A DNA stretch of 64,000 nucleotides, taken from assembly GCA_023954175.1 (NCBI GenBank), contig JAMLIM010000005.1, positions 1 through 64,000 on the forward strand, in the 5' to 3' direction. This stretch comes from Rhizobacter sp. (GTDB taxonomy: Bacteria; Pseudomonadota; Gammaproteobacteria; Burkholderiales; Burkholderiaceae_C). Positions within the stretch are counted from its first letter, which is position 1. Each line of letters begins with the position of its first letter. Made by a program: the position numbers and the translations under genes. Under the pieces are notes generated by a model. That model searched no databases and was not told where the DNA came from. It saw nothing but the letters and a program-made list of their open reading frames with translations. Positions 51,411 through 63,211 of this stretch are shown here, one piece after another.

Positions 51411-52069
51411 CGACACCACCTCTTGCCGCCCGCACCCGGCGCGCCGGGCGCCTCGCCGCGTGCCTCACGCTCCTGGCGCTGATCGGCGGCTGCACCTCCT
51501 CGCTGCTTCCCAAGCCACCGCAACAGCCGTCGCTCTATTCGTTGAACGACGCGCTGAACGAGGCGCCGCCGGCTGCGGCGCCGCGCACGCCCGCCGCCAC
51601 GCGGCCGACGCTGATCGTCAACCCACCGCGCGCGGCCGCCGGTTTCGATACCTCGCACATCGTCTATCTGCGCGCGCCGCACCAGATCGAGTATTTCGCC
51701 CACAACCAATGGGTCGACACACCGGCGCAGATGCTCGCGCCCCTGATCGTGCGTGCGCTGGAGCGCAGCGGCGCGTTCAGCGCGGTGCTGCTCGCACCGA
51801 CCGCCGCCGCCGGCCAATTGAAGCTCGACACCGAAGTGGTGCGCCTGCAGCAGGAGTTCGGCAGCGTGCCGAGCCAGGCGCACTTCACGCTGCGCGCGGT
51901 GCTGCTCGACAGCGCGACGCGCCGCGTCGTCGCCGTGCGCGAGTTCGACGCCAGCGTGCCGGCGCCGTCCGAAGACGCGCCGGGCGGCGTCAGCGCGGCG
52001 AACCAGGCGGTGCAGCGCGTGCTCGGCGAACTCGCCGCGTTCGCGGCGCAGGCGGCCGCGACGCCTTGA
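51407..52069 (+). CDS. ABC-transport auxiliary lipoprotein, PqiC-like
   Basis: 220 residues. Lipoprotein signal with lipobox LIGGC (lipidated Cys at 29), then an ABC-type auxiliary domain (PQQPSLYSL.., VYLRAPHQIEYFAHNQWVDTP, LLDSATRRVVA). PqiC/YmbA relatives dock MCE proteins at the outer membrane. ATGA overlap with the MCE gene. Ends the operon, tail to tail with uvrB over 47 bp. Confidence 0.9.
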   Translation: MTTPPLAARTRRAGRLAACLTLLALIGGCTSSLLPKPPQQPSLYSLNDALNEAPPAAAPRTPAATRPTLIVNPPRAAAGFDTSHIVYLRAPHQIEYFAHNQWVDTPAQMLAPLIVRALERSGAFSAVLLAPTAAAGQLKLDTEVVRLQQEFGSVPSQAHFTLRAVLLDSATRRVVAVREFDASVPAPSEDAPGGVSAANQAVQRVLGELAAFAAQAAATP

Positions 52070-52116
52070 AATGCTGAAGCGCTGACTCCCGGCGCAGCGG
52101 TGCGTGCACCGGGACT

Positions 52117-54249
<2,133 letters not shown>

Positions 54250-54402
54250 CGGGGCACCTGGGTTCGAAGGCGGATCGGGTCGAAGGCGGATCGGGTCGTC
54301 GCCTAAAATCGGCCGGCTCGGCGGGTCTCCCGGCCGAGTGCAACAGACAAGCCTAACCGAGTCCCTCCCGTTGCGCCAAGCGCAGCCCCGATGAGCCCCG
54401 CC

Positions 54403-55617
54403 ATGTCCCTCTTTTCCGCCGTCGCACTCGCCCCGCGTGACCCGATCCTGGGCCTGAACGAACAGTTCAACGCCGACCCGAATCCGGCCAAGGTCAATCT
54501 CGGCGTCGGCGTCTATTTCGACGCCAACGGCAAGTTGCCGCTCCTCAAGTGCGTGACCGAGGCCGAGGCGCAAATGCAGGCCGCGCCGAAGCCGCGCGGC
54601 TATCTGCCGATCGACGGCATCGCCGCCTACGACAAGGCGGTGCAGGCCCTCGTGTTCGGCGCCGACAGCGCGGTGCTGGCCGAAGGCCGCGTCGCCACGG
54701 TGCAGGCGCTCGGCGGCACCGGCGGGCTCAAGGTCGGCGCGGACTTCCTGCGTTCGATCAACCCGAAGGCGCAGGTGTTGATCAGCGACCCGAGCTGGGA
54801 GAACCACCGCGCACTCTTCACGAACGCCGGTTTCGAGGTCGCCACCTACCCCTACTACGACAAGGCGGCGCAGGGCGTGAACGCGCAGGCGATGCTGGCC
54901 GCGCTCGATGCCGCGGCGCCCGGCACGATCGTCGTGCTGCACGCGTGCTGCCACAACCCGACCGGCTACGACCTGACGCCCGCGCAGTGGGCGCAGGTCG
55001 TCCAGGCGGTCAAGGCGCGCCGCCTGGTCGCGTTTCTCGACATGGCGTACCAGGGCTTCGGCCATGGCATCGCCGAGGACGGCGCGGTGATCGGCCAGTT
55101 CATCGCCGCCGGCATCGACTTTCTCGTCGCGACGAGCTTCAGCAAGAGCTTTTCGCTCTACGGCGAGCGCGTCGGCGCGCTCAGCGTCGTCTGCGCCAGC
55201 AAGGACGAGGCGGCGCGCGTGCTGTCGCAGCTGAAGATCTTCATCCGCACCAACTACTCGAACCCGCCGACGCATGGCGCGCAGGTCGTCGCCACGGTGC
55301 TGACGACGCCCGCGCTGCGCAAGCAGTGGGAAGAAGAACTCGCCACGATGCGGCTGCGCATCCGCGCGATGCGCGTCGCGCTCGTCGAGAAGCTGCAAGC
55401 GGCGGGGCTCAAGCGCGACCTTGGCTTCATCCTGCGCCAGCAGGGCATGTTCAGCTACTCGGGCCTGTCGGCCGCGCAGATGCAGCGCCTGCGCAGCGAG
55501 TTCGGCATCTACGGCGTCGACTCCGGCCGCATCTGCGTCGCTGCGCTCAACGACGCCAATCTGGACGCCGTCGTGCGCGCGATCGCCGCCGTCAGCGCCG
55601 ACGACGCGGCCGCTTGA
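54403..55617 (+). CDS. Aromatic/aspartate aminotransferase (TyrB/AspC family)
   Basis: 404 residues from ATG 54403 ([20 protein letters not shown]), chosen because family members start here; ATG 54391 is also possible. Class I aminotransferase: [25 protein letters not shown] lysine in [16 protein letters not shown] and the C-terminal R in [11 protein letters not shown]. The aromatic versus aspartate preference is not resolved by sequence alone. Divergent from uvrB over 153 bp. Confidence 0.93.
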   Translation: MSLFSAVALAPRDPILGLNEQFNADPNPAKVNLGVGVYFDANGKLPLLKCVTEAEAQMQAAPKPRGYLPIDGIAAYDKAVQALVFGADSAVLAEGRVATVQALGGTGGLKVGADFLRSINPKAQVLISDPSWENHRALFTNAGFEVATYPYYDKAAQGVNAQAMLAALDAAAPGTIVVLHACCHNPTGYDLTPAQWAQVVQAVKARRLVAFLDMAYQGFGHGIAEDGAVIGQFIAAGIDFLVATSFSKSFSLYGERVGALSVVCASKDEAARVLSQLKIFIRTNYSNPPTHGAQVVATVLTTPALRKQWEEELATMRLRIRAMRVALVEKLQAAGLKRDLGFILRQQGMFSYSGLSAAQMQRLRSEFGIYGVDSGRICVAALNDANLDAVVRAIAAVSADDAAA

Positions 55618-55651
55618 CGCGGCGCGCTGCACAGCGCCCGTCACACCCCAA

Positions 55652-55673
55652 ACTTGTCACCTTGGTGACAAGT
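55652..55673. repeat. Perfect 22-bp palindrome downstream of the aminotransferase, ahead of phaZ
   Basis: ACTTGTCACC and GGTGACAAGT flank TT. It lies 35 nt past the aminotransferase stop and about 190 nt before phaZ. As RNA it is a stable hairpin, but the nearest T-run (TTTT) begins nine nt later, so it is a poor terminator. As DNA it looks like an operator for a dimeric regulator. Confidence 0.7.
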
Positions 55674-55763
55674 CGGAGTCGTTTTGAAGCATCGAAGCGA
55701 CAGAAACCCGGGTTATTCCCGGTCAATACGTCAGTCCAAAGACAGCGAATTCCCTAGAATGGT

Positions 55764-55791
55764 GCGACGCAGCAAGATTGCTGTGCGTCGC
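55764..55791 (+). repeat. Hairpin in the phaZ leader
   Basis: GCGACGCAGCAA pairs with TTGCTG(TG)CGTCGC around GA: 12 bp with a 2-nt bulge. A TAGAAT -10-like hexamer lies at 55755-55760 with no good -35, so transcription starting near 55767 would place the hairpin at the very 5' end of the mRNA. That could stabilise the transcript. Confidence 0.5.
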
Positions 55792-55859
55792 CCGGCATCG
55801 CATCGGGGACGCCCAGTTTGCCGCGCTACCGCGGCAGACCGCAACCACGAGGAACGACG

Positions 55860-57245
55860 ATGCTCTATCAGATGTACGAAACCCAGCGCGCGCTGCTGAG
55901 CCCGTTTTCGGAGTTCGCCTACACCTCGGCCAAGCTCTACAGCCACCCGCTGTCGCCGTTCTCGCACACGCCGCTCGCGCCACGCGTCTCGGCCGGGCTC
56001 GGGCTGATGCACCGGCTGTCCAAGGAGTACGAGAAGCCCGAGTTCAACATCCACTCGGTCAAGGTCGACGGCATCGACATCGCCGTGCAACAGCGCGTCG
56101 CGCTCGAGAAATCCTTTTGCCGCCTGTTGCGCTTCAAGCGCTTCACCGACGACCCGCCGATGCTGACCGCGATGAAGGACCAGCCCAAGGTGCTCATCGT
56201 CGCGCCGCTGTCGGGACACCATTCGACGCTGCTGCGCGGCACCGTGCGCGCGCTGCTGCAACACCACAAGGTCTACATCACCGACTGGACCGACGCCCGC
56301 ATGGTGCCGGCCGCGGCGGGCCCGTTTCACCTGGACGACTACGTGCACTACGTGCAGGAGTTCATCCGCCACATCGGTGGCGATGTGCATGTGATCTCGG
56401 TCTGTCAGCCGACGGTGCCGGTGCTCGCAGCCGTTTCGCTGATGGCGACGCATGGCGAGCCGACGCCGCGCACCTTGACGATGATGGGCGGCCCGATCGA
56501 CGCCCGGCTGAACCCGACGACGGTCAACAACCTGGCGACCAACAAGAGCCATGGCTGGTTCGAGAACAACGTCATCTACCGCGTGCCGGAAAACTATCCG
56601 GGCAAGGGCCGGCCGGTCTATCCGGGCTTCATGCAGCTCGCGGGCTTCCTCGCGATGAACCCGGACCGGCACATGAAATCGCACTACGATTTCTTCCTCG
56701 ACCTGGTGCGTGGCGACGGTGACAACGCCGATTCGCACCGCGAGTTCTACGACGAGTACAACGCCGTGCTCGACATGCCGGCCGAGTACTACCTCGACAC
56801 GATCAAGGTCGTGTTCCAGGACTTCGCGCTCGTCAATGGCACCTGGAAGGTCGATGGCGAGCTCGTGCGGCCGCAGGACATCACCGAGAGCGCGCTGCTG
56901 ACGGTCGAGGGCGAGCTCGACGACATCTCGGGCGTCGGCCAGACGCACGCCGCGCACGGCCTGTGCAAGGGCATCCCCGAAGAGCGCAGCTTCCGCTACG
57001 ACGCCAAGGGCGCCGGGCACTACGGCATCTTCTCCGGTCGGCGCTGGCGCGAGAACGTCTACCCCGAAGTGCGCCGCTTCATCGCGGCACATCACGTGCC
57101 CGCCGAAACGAAGCTCACCCTGGTGCCGACCTCGGCACCCGCACGCACACGAGGCGCGGCGACGGCGCCGGCAGCGAAGCCCGCACTGAAGATTGCGGCG
57201 CGGGCGCGCGGCTCGAAGCGGGCGGCGGCGAAACGGGCTCGCTGA
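55860..57245 (+). CDS. phaZ: Intracellular polyhydroxybutyrate depolymerase
   Basis: 461 residues. Degrades stored PHB granules. Close to the Ralstonia PhaZ1 type: [10 protein letters not shown] start, SLATNKS-like [16 protein letters not shown], and the unusual catalytic cysteine C182 in SVCQPTVPV in place of a lipase-box serine, with Asp in [10 protein letters not shown] and His in [15 protein letters not shown] (55849-55853) sits six nt before the ATG. A C-terminal extension of about 40 residues is Ala/Arg/Lys-rich and not needed for the fold. Confidence 0.95.
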   Translation: MLYQMYETQRALLSPFSEFAYTSAKLYSHPLSPFSHTPLAPRVSAGLGLMHRLSKEYEKPEFNIHSVKVDGIDIAVQQRVALEKSFCRLLRFKRFTDDPPMLTAMKDQPKVLIVAPLSGHHSTLLRGTVRALLQHHKVYITDWTDARMVPAAAGPFHLDDYVHYVQEFIRHIGGDVHVISVCQPTVPVLAAVSLMATHGEPTPRTLTMMGGPIDARLNPTTVNNLATNKSHGWFENNVIYRVPENYPGKGRPVYPGFMQLAGFLAMNPDRHMKSHYDFFLDLVRGDGDNADSHREFYDEYNAVLDMPAEYYLDTIKVVFQDFALVNGTWKVDGELVRPQDITESALLTVEGELDDISGVGQTHAAHGLCKGIPEERSFRYDAKGAGHYGIFSGRRWRENVYPEVRRFIAAHHVPAETKLTLVPTSAPARTRGAATAPAAKPALKIAARARGSKRAAAKRAR

Positions 57246-57279
57246 GAGGGGCGGGCCGGGCGGCCTCGATAATCGGGCC

Positions 57280-57963
57280 GTGAAAACGGCCGCCCCGATC
57301 GACCTCCTCGACCTCGCCGAACGGCTCTGCGACGCACTGCCGCAAACGCAGTGCACGCGCTGCGGCTACCCGGATTGCCGCAGCTACGCAAAGGCGATCG
57401 CCGCCGGCGAAGCCGGCATCAACCAGTGCCCGCCGGGCGGCGCCGACGGCATCGCGCGTCTTGCGCGCATCACCGGCGGCGCGATCTCGCCGCTCGATGC
57501 ATCGCGCGGCACCGAAGGCCCGCTGCGCCTGGCGCTGATCGACGAGGCGGCGTGCATCGGCTGCACGCTGTGCATTCAGGCCTGCCCGGTCGACTGCATC
57601 ATCGGCGCGCCCAAGCGCATGCACACCGTGATCGGCGCGCAATGCACCGGCTGCGAGCTGTGCCTGCCGGCGTGCCCGGTGGATTGCATCGCGCTCGTCG
57701 ACGTCTCGAGCCCGCGCACCGGCTGGGCCGCCTGGAGTGCGGCGCAGGCGACGATGGCGCGCGCGCGCTACGAGGCGCGCAGCGCGCGTCTTGCGCGTGA
57801 ACAGCGCGAGGCCGACGAGCGACTTGGCGCCACGGCGCAGGGCGCGAAGACGACCGCAGCGGAGTCGGCAGCAGAGCCGGCTGTGGCGTCAGCGTCTCGC
57901 CGCAGCGCGATCGTCGAAGCCGCGCTCGCGCGTGCCCGACGCCAGCGCGAGCAGACGCCATGA
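57280..57963 (+). CDS. Soluble RnfB-like iron-sulfur protein
   Basis: 227 residues from GTG 57280. An Fe-S domain with C25, C28, C33 and C50 ([16 protein letters not shown]) is followed by two 4Fe-4S ferredoxin motifs, [12 protein letters not shown] and [12 protein letters not shown], as in RnfB/RsxB. The N-terminal membrane anchor of true RnfB is missing, and no other rnf gene is present. The last 70 residues are a basic Ala/Arg helix region. An electron-transfer role is likely but the partner is unknown. ATGA overlap with nth. Confidence 0.9.
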   Translation: MKTAAPIDLLDLAERLCDALPQTQCTRCGYPDCRSYAKAIAAGEAGINQCPPGGADGIARLARITGGAISPLDASRGTEGPLRLALIDEAACIGCTLCIQACPVDCIIGAPKRMHTVIGAQCTGCELCLPACPVDCIALVDVSSPRTGWAAWSAAQATMARARYEARSARLAREQREADERLGATAQGAKTTAAESAAEPAVASASRRSAIVEAALARARRQREQTP

Positions 57964-58595
57964 AGGCGACCGACATCGAGCCCTTCTTCGCGACCTTGAA
58001 GGCCGCCAATCCGCAGCCCCTGACCGAGCTCGAATACAGCAGCGTGTTTGAGTTGCTCGTCGCGGTGCTGCTCTCGGCGCAGGCGACCGACGTCGGCGTC
58101 AACAAGGCAACCCGCCGGCTGTTTGTCGTCGCCCCCACCCCGCGGCAGATGCTCGCGCTCGGCGAGGAGGGCGTCGTCGAGCACATCCGCACGATCGGCC
58201 TCTTTCGCAGCAAGGCGCGCCATCTGATGCAGACCTGCCGCATGCTCGTCGAGCAACATGGCGGCAACGTGCCCGGCACACGCGAAGCGTTGCAGGCACT
58301 GCCCGGCGTCGGCCGCAAGACGGCGAACGTGGTACTCAACGTCGCCTTCGGCGAGCCGACGATGGCGGTCGATACGCACATCTTCCGGGTCGCCAATCGC
58401 ACCGGCCTCGCACCGGGCAAGGACCCGCTGGCAGTCGAGCAAGGCCTGATGCAGCGCGTGCCCGCGGCGTACGCAGTCGACGCGCATCACTGGCTGATCC
58501 TGCTCGGCCGCTACGTCTGCCAGGCACGCAAGCCCTTGTGTGCGCAGTGCCTCGTCGCGCGCTGGTGCGACTTCGAGCCCAAGACCGCCGCATGA
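57960..58595 (+). CDS. nth: Endonuclease III
   Basis: 211 residues. DNA glycosylase/AP lyase for oxidised pyrimidines. Helix-hairpin-helix [12 protein letters not shown] contains catalytic K120, with D138 in AVDTHIFRV, at the same numbers as the E. coli enzyme. The 4Fe-4S cluster is C-x6-C-x2-C-x5-C at the C-terminus ([17 protein letters not shown]). Coupled by ATGA overlaps on both sides. Confidence 0.97.
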   Translation: MKATDIEPFFATLKAANPQPLTELEYSSVFELLVAVLLSAQATDVGVNKATRRLFVVAPTPRQMLALGEEGVVEHIRTIGLFRSKARHLMQTCRMLVEQHGGNVPGTREALQALPGVGRKTANVVLNVAFGEPTMAVDTHIFRVANRTGLAPGKDPLAVEQGLMQRVPAAYAVDAHHWLILLGRYVCQARKPLCAQCLVARWCDFEPKTAA

Positions 58596-59491
58596 GGCGG
58601 CTGGCAACGCTCGGCGCGTTGGCGGCGCTGGTGCTTGGCGCGGCGCTTGGCGCAGCGCTCTTTGCAACACCGGCGTCGGCGCAACCGGTCAACGTGCGCG
58701 ACGACAACGGTCAGGAGGTCCGGCTCGCACGGCCGGCGCGGCGCGTCATCGCACTCGCGCCGAATCTGGTCGAGCTCGCGTATGCCGCCGGCGGCGGTGC
58801 GGCGCTCGTCGGTGCGGTCCGCTACAGCGACGATCCACCCGCCGCGAAGAAGCTGCCGCGCGTCGGTGATGCCTTCGCGCTCAACCTCGAGCGCATCGCG
58901 CAGTTGAAGCCCGACCTGGTGCTGGTCTGGCAATCGGGGCTGCCGGAGCGGCAGCGCGTGCAATTGCGCGCGCTCGGCGTGCCTCTGTACGAGAGCGAGA
59001 TCCGCCGCGTCGACGACATCGCCACGACGCTGCAGCGCCTGGGCGTGTTGTTCGGCACGCAACCGGTCGCCGACGCCGCCGCCTCGACGCTGATGCAGCG
59101 TTGGCAGGGATTGCAGGCCCGCTACGCCAGGCGCGCGCCGGTGCGCGTGTTCTATCAGCTGTGGCAGCAGCCGCTGATGACGATCAACGGCGAGCATCTG
59201 ATCGCGCAGGCGATCGACGCCTGCGGCGGCGTGAACGTGTTCGCCGCCCTGCCGACGCTGACACCGACCGTCGGTTGGGAGGCCGTCGTGCAGGCCGATC
59301 CGCAACTCGTTGCCAGCGCACGCGTCGATGACGACAGCCGCGTGCCGCCGGGCCGATGGCCCGAGCTGACGCAGATCGACGCCGTGAAGCACGGCCATTT
59401 CGCGCTGGTGCCGGGCGAGATCGCCCGCATGAGCCCGAGCTTCTTCGACGGCGCGCAGGCGCTGTGTGAAGCGATCGACAAGGCGCGCTGA
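58592..59491 (+). CDS. btuF: Periplasmic cobalamin-binding protein BtuF
   Basis: 299 residues. Signal peptide of about 29 residues ending ASA-Q, then a class III substrate-binding fold (RRVIALAPNLVELAYAAG, LKPDLVLVWQSG, YQLWQQPLMTINGEHLI, and a CGGVNVFA segment). Matches BtuF in length and motif order. Delivers vitamin B12 to BtuCD, whose genes lie convergently 77 bp away. ATGA overlap with nth; the riboswitch of the btuB-side unit does not cover it. Confidence 0.88.
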   Translation: MRRLATLGALAALVLGAALGAALFATPASAQPVNVRDDNGQEVRLARPARRVIALAPNLVELAYAAGGGAALVGAVRYSDDPPAAKKLPRVGDAFALNLERIAQLKPDLVLVWQSGLPERQRVQLRALGVPLYESEIRRVDDIATTLQRLGVLFGTQPVADAAASTLMQRWQGLQARYARRAPVRVFYQLWQQPLMTINGEHLIAQAIDACGGVNVFAALPTLTPTVGWEAVVQADPQLVASARVDDDSRVPPGRWPELTQIDAVKHGHFALVPGEIARMSPSFFDGAQALCEAIDKAR

Positions 59492-59567
59492 GCCGCCTGC
59501 CCGCACCGCATCGCGCATCCCGCGCGCACGGCCGGATGCACAGCAAGGCAGCGCGCAGCAGTCGCCC

Positions 59568-60296
59568 TCAGGCCACCGTGAGCCACGCGCCATCGGCCTG
59601 CCGCCAGCGACAGCCGTAGATCGCCTCGAGCCGCGCAGCATCGAGCATCTGCGCGGCCGGCCCGGCCTCCCAGCGACCGTCGCCATGCAGTGCGAGCACG
59701 TGGGTGGCGACGGCCGCGATCCAGTTCACATCGTGCGCAGTGACGACGAGGCAGCGATCGGTGAGGGACGCCAGCCAGCGCGCAATCTGCAACTGGTGCG
59801 CCGGGTCCTGGAACGCGACCGGCTCGTCGAGCAGCAGCAAGGGCGCGCCCTGCACGGCGCATTGCGCGAGCGCGACGCGCTGGCGTTCGCCGCCCGAGAG
59901 CTGCATCACGTTGCGCGAGGCGAGCGCTTCGACATCGAGCGCAGGCAGCAGCGCGGTCGGCGCAGCCTCACGCGGCACGCACACTGCCAATTCGAGCAGG
60001 CGCCGCACCGCGATCGGAAAGCGATCGTTGGCCTGCTGCGGCGCGAACGCGCGCACCGCGGCAGCGTCCGCCATCGCCCAGGCCGACTGTTCACGCCCCA
60101 GCCATTCGACGTGGCCGGCGCGCGCGGGCACCGACAACCCGGCGAGCGCGCGCAGCAACGTGCTCTTGCCCACCGCGTTGCGCCCGATCACGCACCAGCG
60201 CTCGCCGCTGCGCGCCTGCCAGTCGAGGCCGGCGACGAGCAGGCGACCGGCGGCGTGCAGCGTCAGGCCTCGCGCTTCGATCACGGGCGTGCTCAT
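59568..60296 (-). CDS. btuD: Cobalamin ABC transporter ATPase BtuD
   Basis: 242 residues. Walker A GRNAVGKST (38-46), signature LSGGE (133-137), Walker B LLLLDEP (153-159), switch region VVTAHDVNW. Family FecE/BtuD. The start overlaps the btuC stop by one base (TGATG). Confidence 0.88.
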   Translation of the reverse strand: MSTPVIEARGLTLHAAGRLLVAGLDWQARSGERWCVIGRNAVGKSTLLRALAGLSVPARAGHVEWLGREQSAWAMADAAAVRAFAPQQANDRFPIAVRRLLELAVCVPREAAPTALLPALDVEALASRNVMQLSGGERQRVALAQCAVQGAPLLLLDEPVAFQDPAHQLQIARWLASLTDRCLVVTAHDVNWIAAVATHVLALHGDGRWEAGPAAQMLDAARLEAIYGCRWRQADGAWLTVA

Positions 60297-61240
60297 CAGC
60301 GCGAACCCCGCAGCAGGAAGCCGATGAAGAGCGGCGCGCCGATCAGCGCCATCACCGCGCCGACGGGCAACTCCATCGGTGCAACGACGGTGCGCGCCGC
60401 GAGGTCCGCGGCCACCAGCAAGGCGCCGCCGCCGAGCGCGCTCATCCACGCCAGATCGCGCGTGCGCTGCACGCCGGCGAAGCGAAGCAACTGCGGCACG
60501 ACGAGGCCGACGAAGCCGATCGCGCCCGCGGTCGCGACCGCAATCGCTGCCGCCAGCGACGCCGCGAGCAGCAACTCGTAGCGCCGCCGCCGCACCGGCT
60601 CGCCGAGCAATGCCGCCGCCTCGCTGCCGAGCAGCATGCGGTCGACACTGCGCGCGCGCAGCGTGAGCGCGAGCGTGAAGACGACCGCCGCCAGCACGCA
60701 GACCCAGCCCTGCTGCGCGCCCGAGAGGTCGCCGACGAGCCAGAAGATCGCGCCGCGCAAATATTCGTCGGGCGTGATGGTGAGCAGCAAGGTCGTCGTC
60801 GCACCGGTGATCGCGGCGATCATCGCGCCGGTGAGGATCAGCCGCGCCGAAGCGTCGTCGCCCTCCGCCAGCGCCGAGCGCGCGAGCACGAGCAGTACGG
60901 CGCCCGCCAGCAGCGCGCCGGCGGCGGCGCCGAGCCACAGGCTCAGGCCGAGCAGCAACGCAAGCAGCGCACCGACCGCCGCGCCGCCCGAAGTGCCGAG
61001 CACGTAGGGATCGGCGAGCGGGTTGCGCAGCAACACCTGCATCGCGAGACCCGAGAGCGCCAGCAGCGCGCCGACGCCGGCCGCCGCCGTGACACGCGGC
61101 GCGCGCAAGGTGAGGATCACCTGCGCGTCGAGGCCGCCGCTGCCGAGCAGCAGCGCGGCACCGATGAGCAGCGCCGCCCCCGCGATGAGCAGCGCCGCGA
61201 CTAGGGTGAGACGCTGGTCGGTCAGATCCATTGCGTTCAA
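60296..61240 (-). CDS. btuC: Cobalamin ABC transporter permease BtuC
   Basis: 314 residues with about ten helices. FecCD family: LRAPRVTAAAGVGALLALSG, QVLLRNPLADPYVLGTSGGAAVGA (in part), and GFVGLVVPQLLRFAGV with the cytoplasmic L-loops that contact BtuD. Twenty-four nt after btuB. Confidence 0.92.
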   Translation of the reverse strand: MNAMDLTDQRLTLVAALLIAGAALLIGAALLLGSGGLDAQVILTLRAPRVTAAAGVGALLALSGLAMQVLLRNPLADPYVLGTSGGAAVGALLALLLGLSLWLGAAAGALLAGAVLLVLARSALAEGDDASARLILTGAMIAAITGATTTLLLTITPDEYLRGAIFWLVGDLSGAQQGWVCVLAAVVFTLALTLRARSVDRMLLGSEAAALLGEPVRRRRYELLLAASLAAAIAVATAGAIGFVGLVVPQLLRFAGVQRTRDLAWMSALGGGALLVAADLAARTVVAPMELPVGAVMALIGAPLFIGFLLRGSR

Positions 61241-61264
61241 CCAGGTCGACTGCCGAATCCAGGC

Positions 61265-63121
61265 TCAGAGTGTCCAGCGCAGGCCGATGAATGCGCCGCG
61301 CGCCGGCTGCGGATAGCCGGATACCGTCTGCCAGGCCTCGTCGGTCAGGTTCTCGATGCGGCCGAAGAGCTGCACGCCGTTGCTGATGTCCCACTGCGCG
61401 AGCAGATCGAAGACCGAGTAGCTCGCCAGCTTCACGCCGCCGCTGTCGTCGCGCGATCCAGCGTAGGTCCACTGCGCGCCGACGCGCCAGGCGCTGATCG
61501 TCTGCCAGACCGAAAGCGAAGCGAGCGTGCTCGAGCGGCGCAGCAGCCGGTCGCCGGTGACGGCATTGATCGGGTCCTGCAGCGTCAGGCTGGCGGCGAG
61601 TTCGGTGGCGGCGATCGTGCCGTTGTAGGAAAGCTCCAGCCCCTCGTTGTTCGTGCGCGCGATGTTCTGGAACGTGCTGGTCTGGAAGTCATACTGGAAC
61701 TCGTTGCGCACCCGGCTCTTGAAGAGCGTCGCGCGCACGAGCTGGTCGTTGGCGGCGTACTGCAGGCCGAGCTCGTAGGACGTCGCCTCCTCCGCCTGCA
61801 GCGCCGGGTTGCCGAAGTACGGCGTGTAGAGGTAGCCGAGCGGTGGCGCGTTGAACGCGCTCGCGGCGGTCGCGATCGCCTTCCACGCCTTCGCGAACTG
61901 CCAGCCGTAGCCGGCGTAACCGGTCGTCTTCGAGCCGACGCCGCCGACATCGTCGTAGCGCACATTGAGCTGCAGGCTGTTCGCGCCGAGCTCGCCCTGC
62001 GCGCCCGCGAGCAGCGAGCGCACGCCGCGCGACTTGTCGAGCTGGCCGCCGAAGCCGTCGTCCGATGCGATCGCCTGGTTCTGCCACTCGAGGCCGCCGC
62101 TCAGGCGCCAGTGCTCGTCGATCTCGAAGCGGTTGTTCCAGCTCGCGAGCTGGGTCGTGGTGGTGTATTGGCTGTCGAAGCCGAAGGCGCCGCTTTCGTG
62201 CGCCTCGCTGTCGTCGCGCTGCCAGCCGAGCGCAAGCTGGCTGTGCCACTTTGCGGTGAATGCGTTGCTGCTCGACAGCCGCGCGTTCGACAACCGGGTG
62301 CGGCTCGTCTGCACGTCGACCGGGGTCGCGTACAGGCTGTCGTAGTCGAGCTTGCCATCGCTCTGCGCGAGGGCGAGCCCGAGCGTGTGACCGTCGGCAA
62401 GCTCATGCGAGATCGACGCCGAGCCGCTCAGGTTGCGATAGCCGTCGCGGTCCGAATTGGCGACCGGATAGACGCCTGGGTCTATCGTCGAATAACCGTC
62501 GGTCTGCTGGCCCGAGACGCCGATCGAATAGCGCGTCGCGCCGCTCTGTCCGGAGGCGTTGGCCGCGAGCCGCGCATAGCCGAGCGAGCCGCCTTCGGCC
62601 GTCAGATCGAGCACCGGCTTGCCGGCGCCGCGCCGCGTGAAGACCTGGATCACGCCGCCGATCGCACCCGACCCGTAGATCGCCGAGACGTTGCCGCGCA
62701 CGATCTCGACACGCTCGACCTGGTCGAGCATCAGGTGTTCGATGCTGATCGCGCCCGACGCATCCTGGCGCGTCTGCGGCACGCCGTCGACGAGCAGCAG
62801 CAGTTGCGACGACGGCGCGCCACGCAGGAACAGCGTCGTCGCGTTGCCGCGGCCGCCGCTGCGCGCGAGTTGCACGCCGGCTTCGCGCGCGAGCAGCGCG
62901 GGCAGGTCGATCGCCTGCGAGCGCTCGATGTCCTCGCGCGTCAGCACCGTCGAGTGGGCGAGCGATTCGGTCAGGGGCTGGGGATAGCCGGTCGCGGTGA
63001 CGACCACCGGGTCGAGTTGTGTGTTGGGGGTGAGTTGCGCCACGGCGGGCAGGCAGGAGAGGGCCGCGCATGCGGCGGCGAGCGTCAAAGGCAGCTTGCG
63101 CGCCAAACGTTGAAGAGACAT
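61265..63121 (-). CDS. btuB: TonB-dependent cobalamin receptor BtuB
   Basis: 618 residues from ATG 63121. Signal peptide of about 28 residues, TonB-box-like DPVVVTATG, plug domain (RSQAIDLPALLAREAGVQL.., LLLLVDGVPQT, RVEIVRGNVSAIYGSGAIGGVIQ in parts) and a C-terminal beta-barrel ending in an aromatic-rich strand (AFIGLRWTL). B12 as substrate follows from the upstream riboswitch and the downstream btuCD genes. A longer in-frame start lies inside the riboswitch leader and is not used. Confidence 0.94.
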   Translation of the reverse strand: MSLQRLARKLPLTLAAACAALSCLPAVAQLTPNTQLDPVVVTATGYPQPLTESLAHSTVLTREDIERSQAIDLPALLAREAGVQLARSGGRGNATTLFLRGAPSSQLLLLVDGVPQTRQDASGAISIEHLMLDQVERVEIVRGNVSAIYGSGAIGGVIQVFTRRGAGKPVLDLTAEGGSLGYARLAANASGQSGATRYSIGVSGQQTDGYSTIDPGVYPVANSDRDGYRNLSGSASISHELADGHTLGLALAQSDGKLDYDSLYATPVDVQTSRTRLSNARLSSSNAFTAKWHSQLALGWQRDDSEAHESGAFGFDSQYTTTTQLASWNNRFEIDEHWRLSGGLEWQNQAIASDDGFGGQLDKSRGVRSLLAGAQGELGANSLQLNVRYDDVGGVGSKTTGYAGYGWQFAKAWKAIATAASAFNAPPLGYLYTPYFGNPALQAEEATSYELGLQYAANDQLVRATLFKSRVRNEFQYDFQTSTFQNIARTNNEGLELSYNGTIAATELAASLTLQDPINAVTGDRLLRRSSTLASLSVWQTISAWRVGAQWTYAGSRDDSGGVKLASYSVFDLLAQWDISNGVQLFGRIENLTDEAWQTVSGYPQPARGAFIGLRWTL

Positions 63122-63211
63122 GAAGGAGACTTCCGAACAAGGCGCCGGCCCCTCGCTTCCCCGCGAGAGCTTGGCAATGCAGTGCACCGCGACACGCGCG
63201 GGCACCCCTTG

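Noticed and set aside
55652..55673. Palindrome as a standard intrinsic terminator of the aminotransferase gene
   Set aside because: The hairpin is stable but the first T-run is nine nt away, so it was listed as a palindrome of unknown role.
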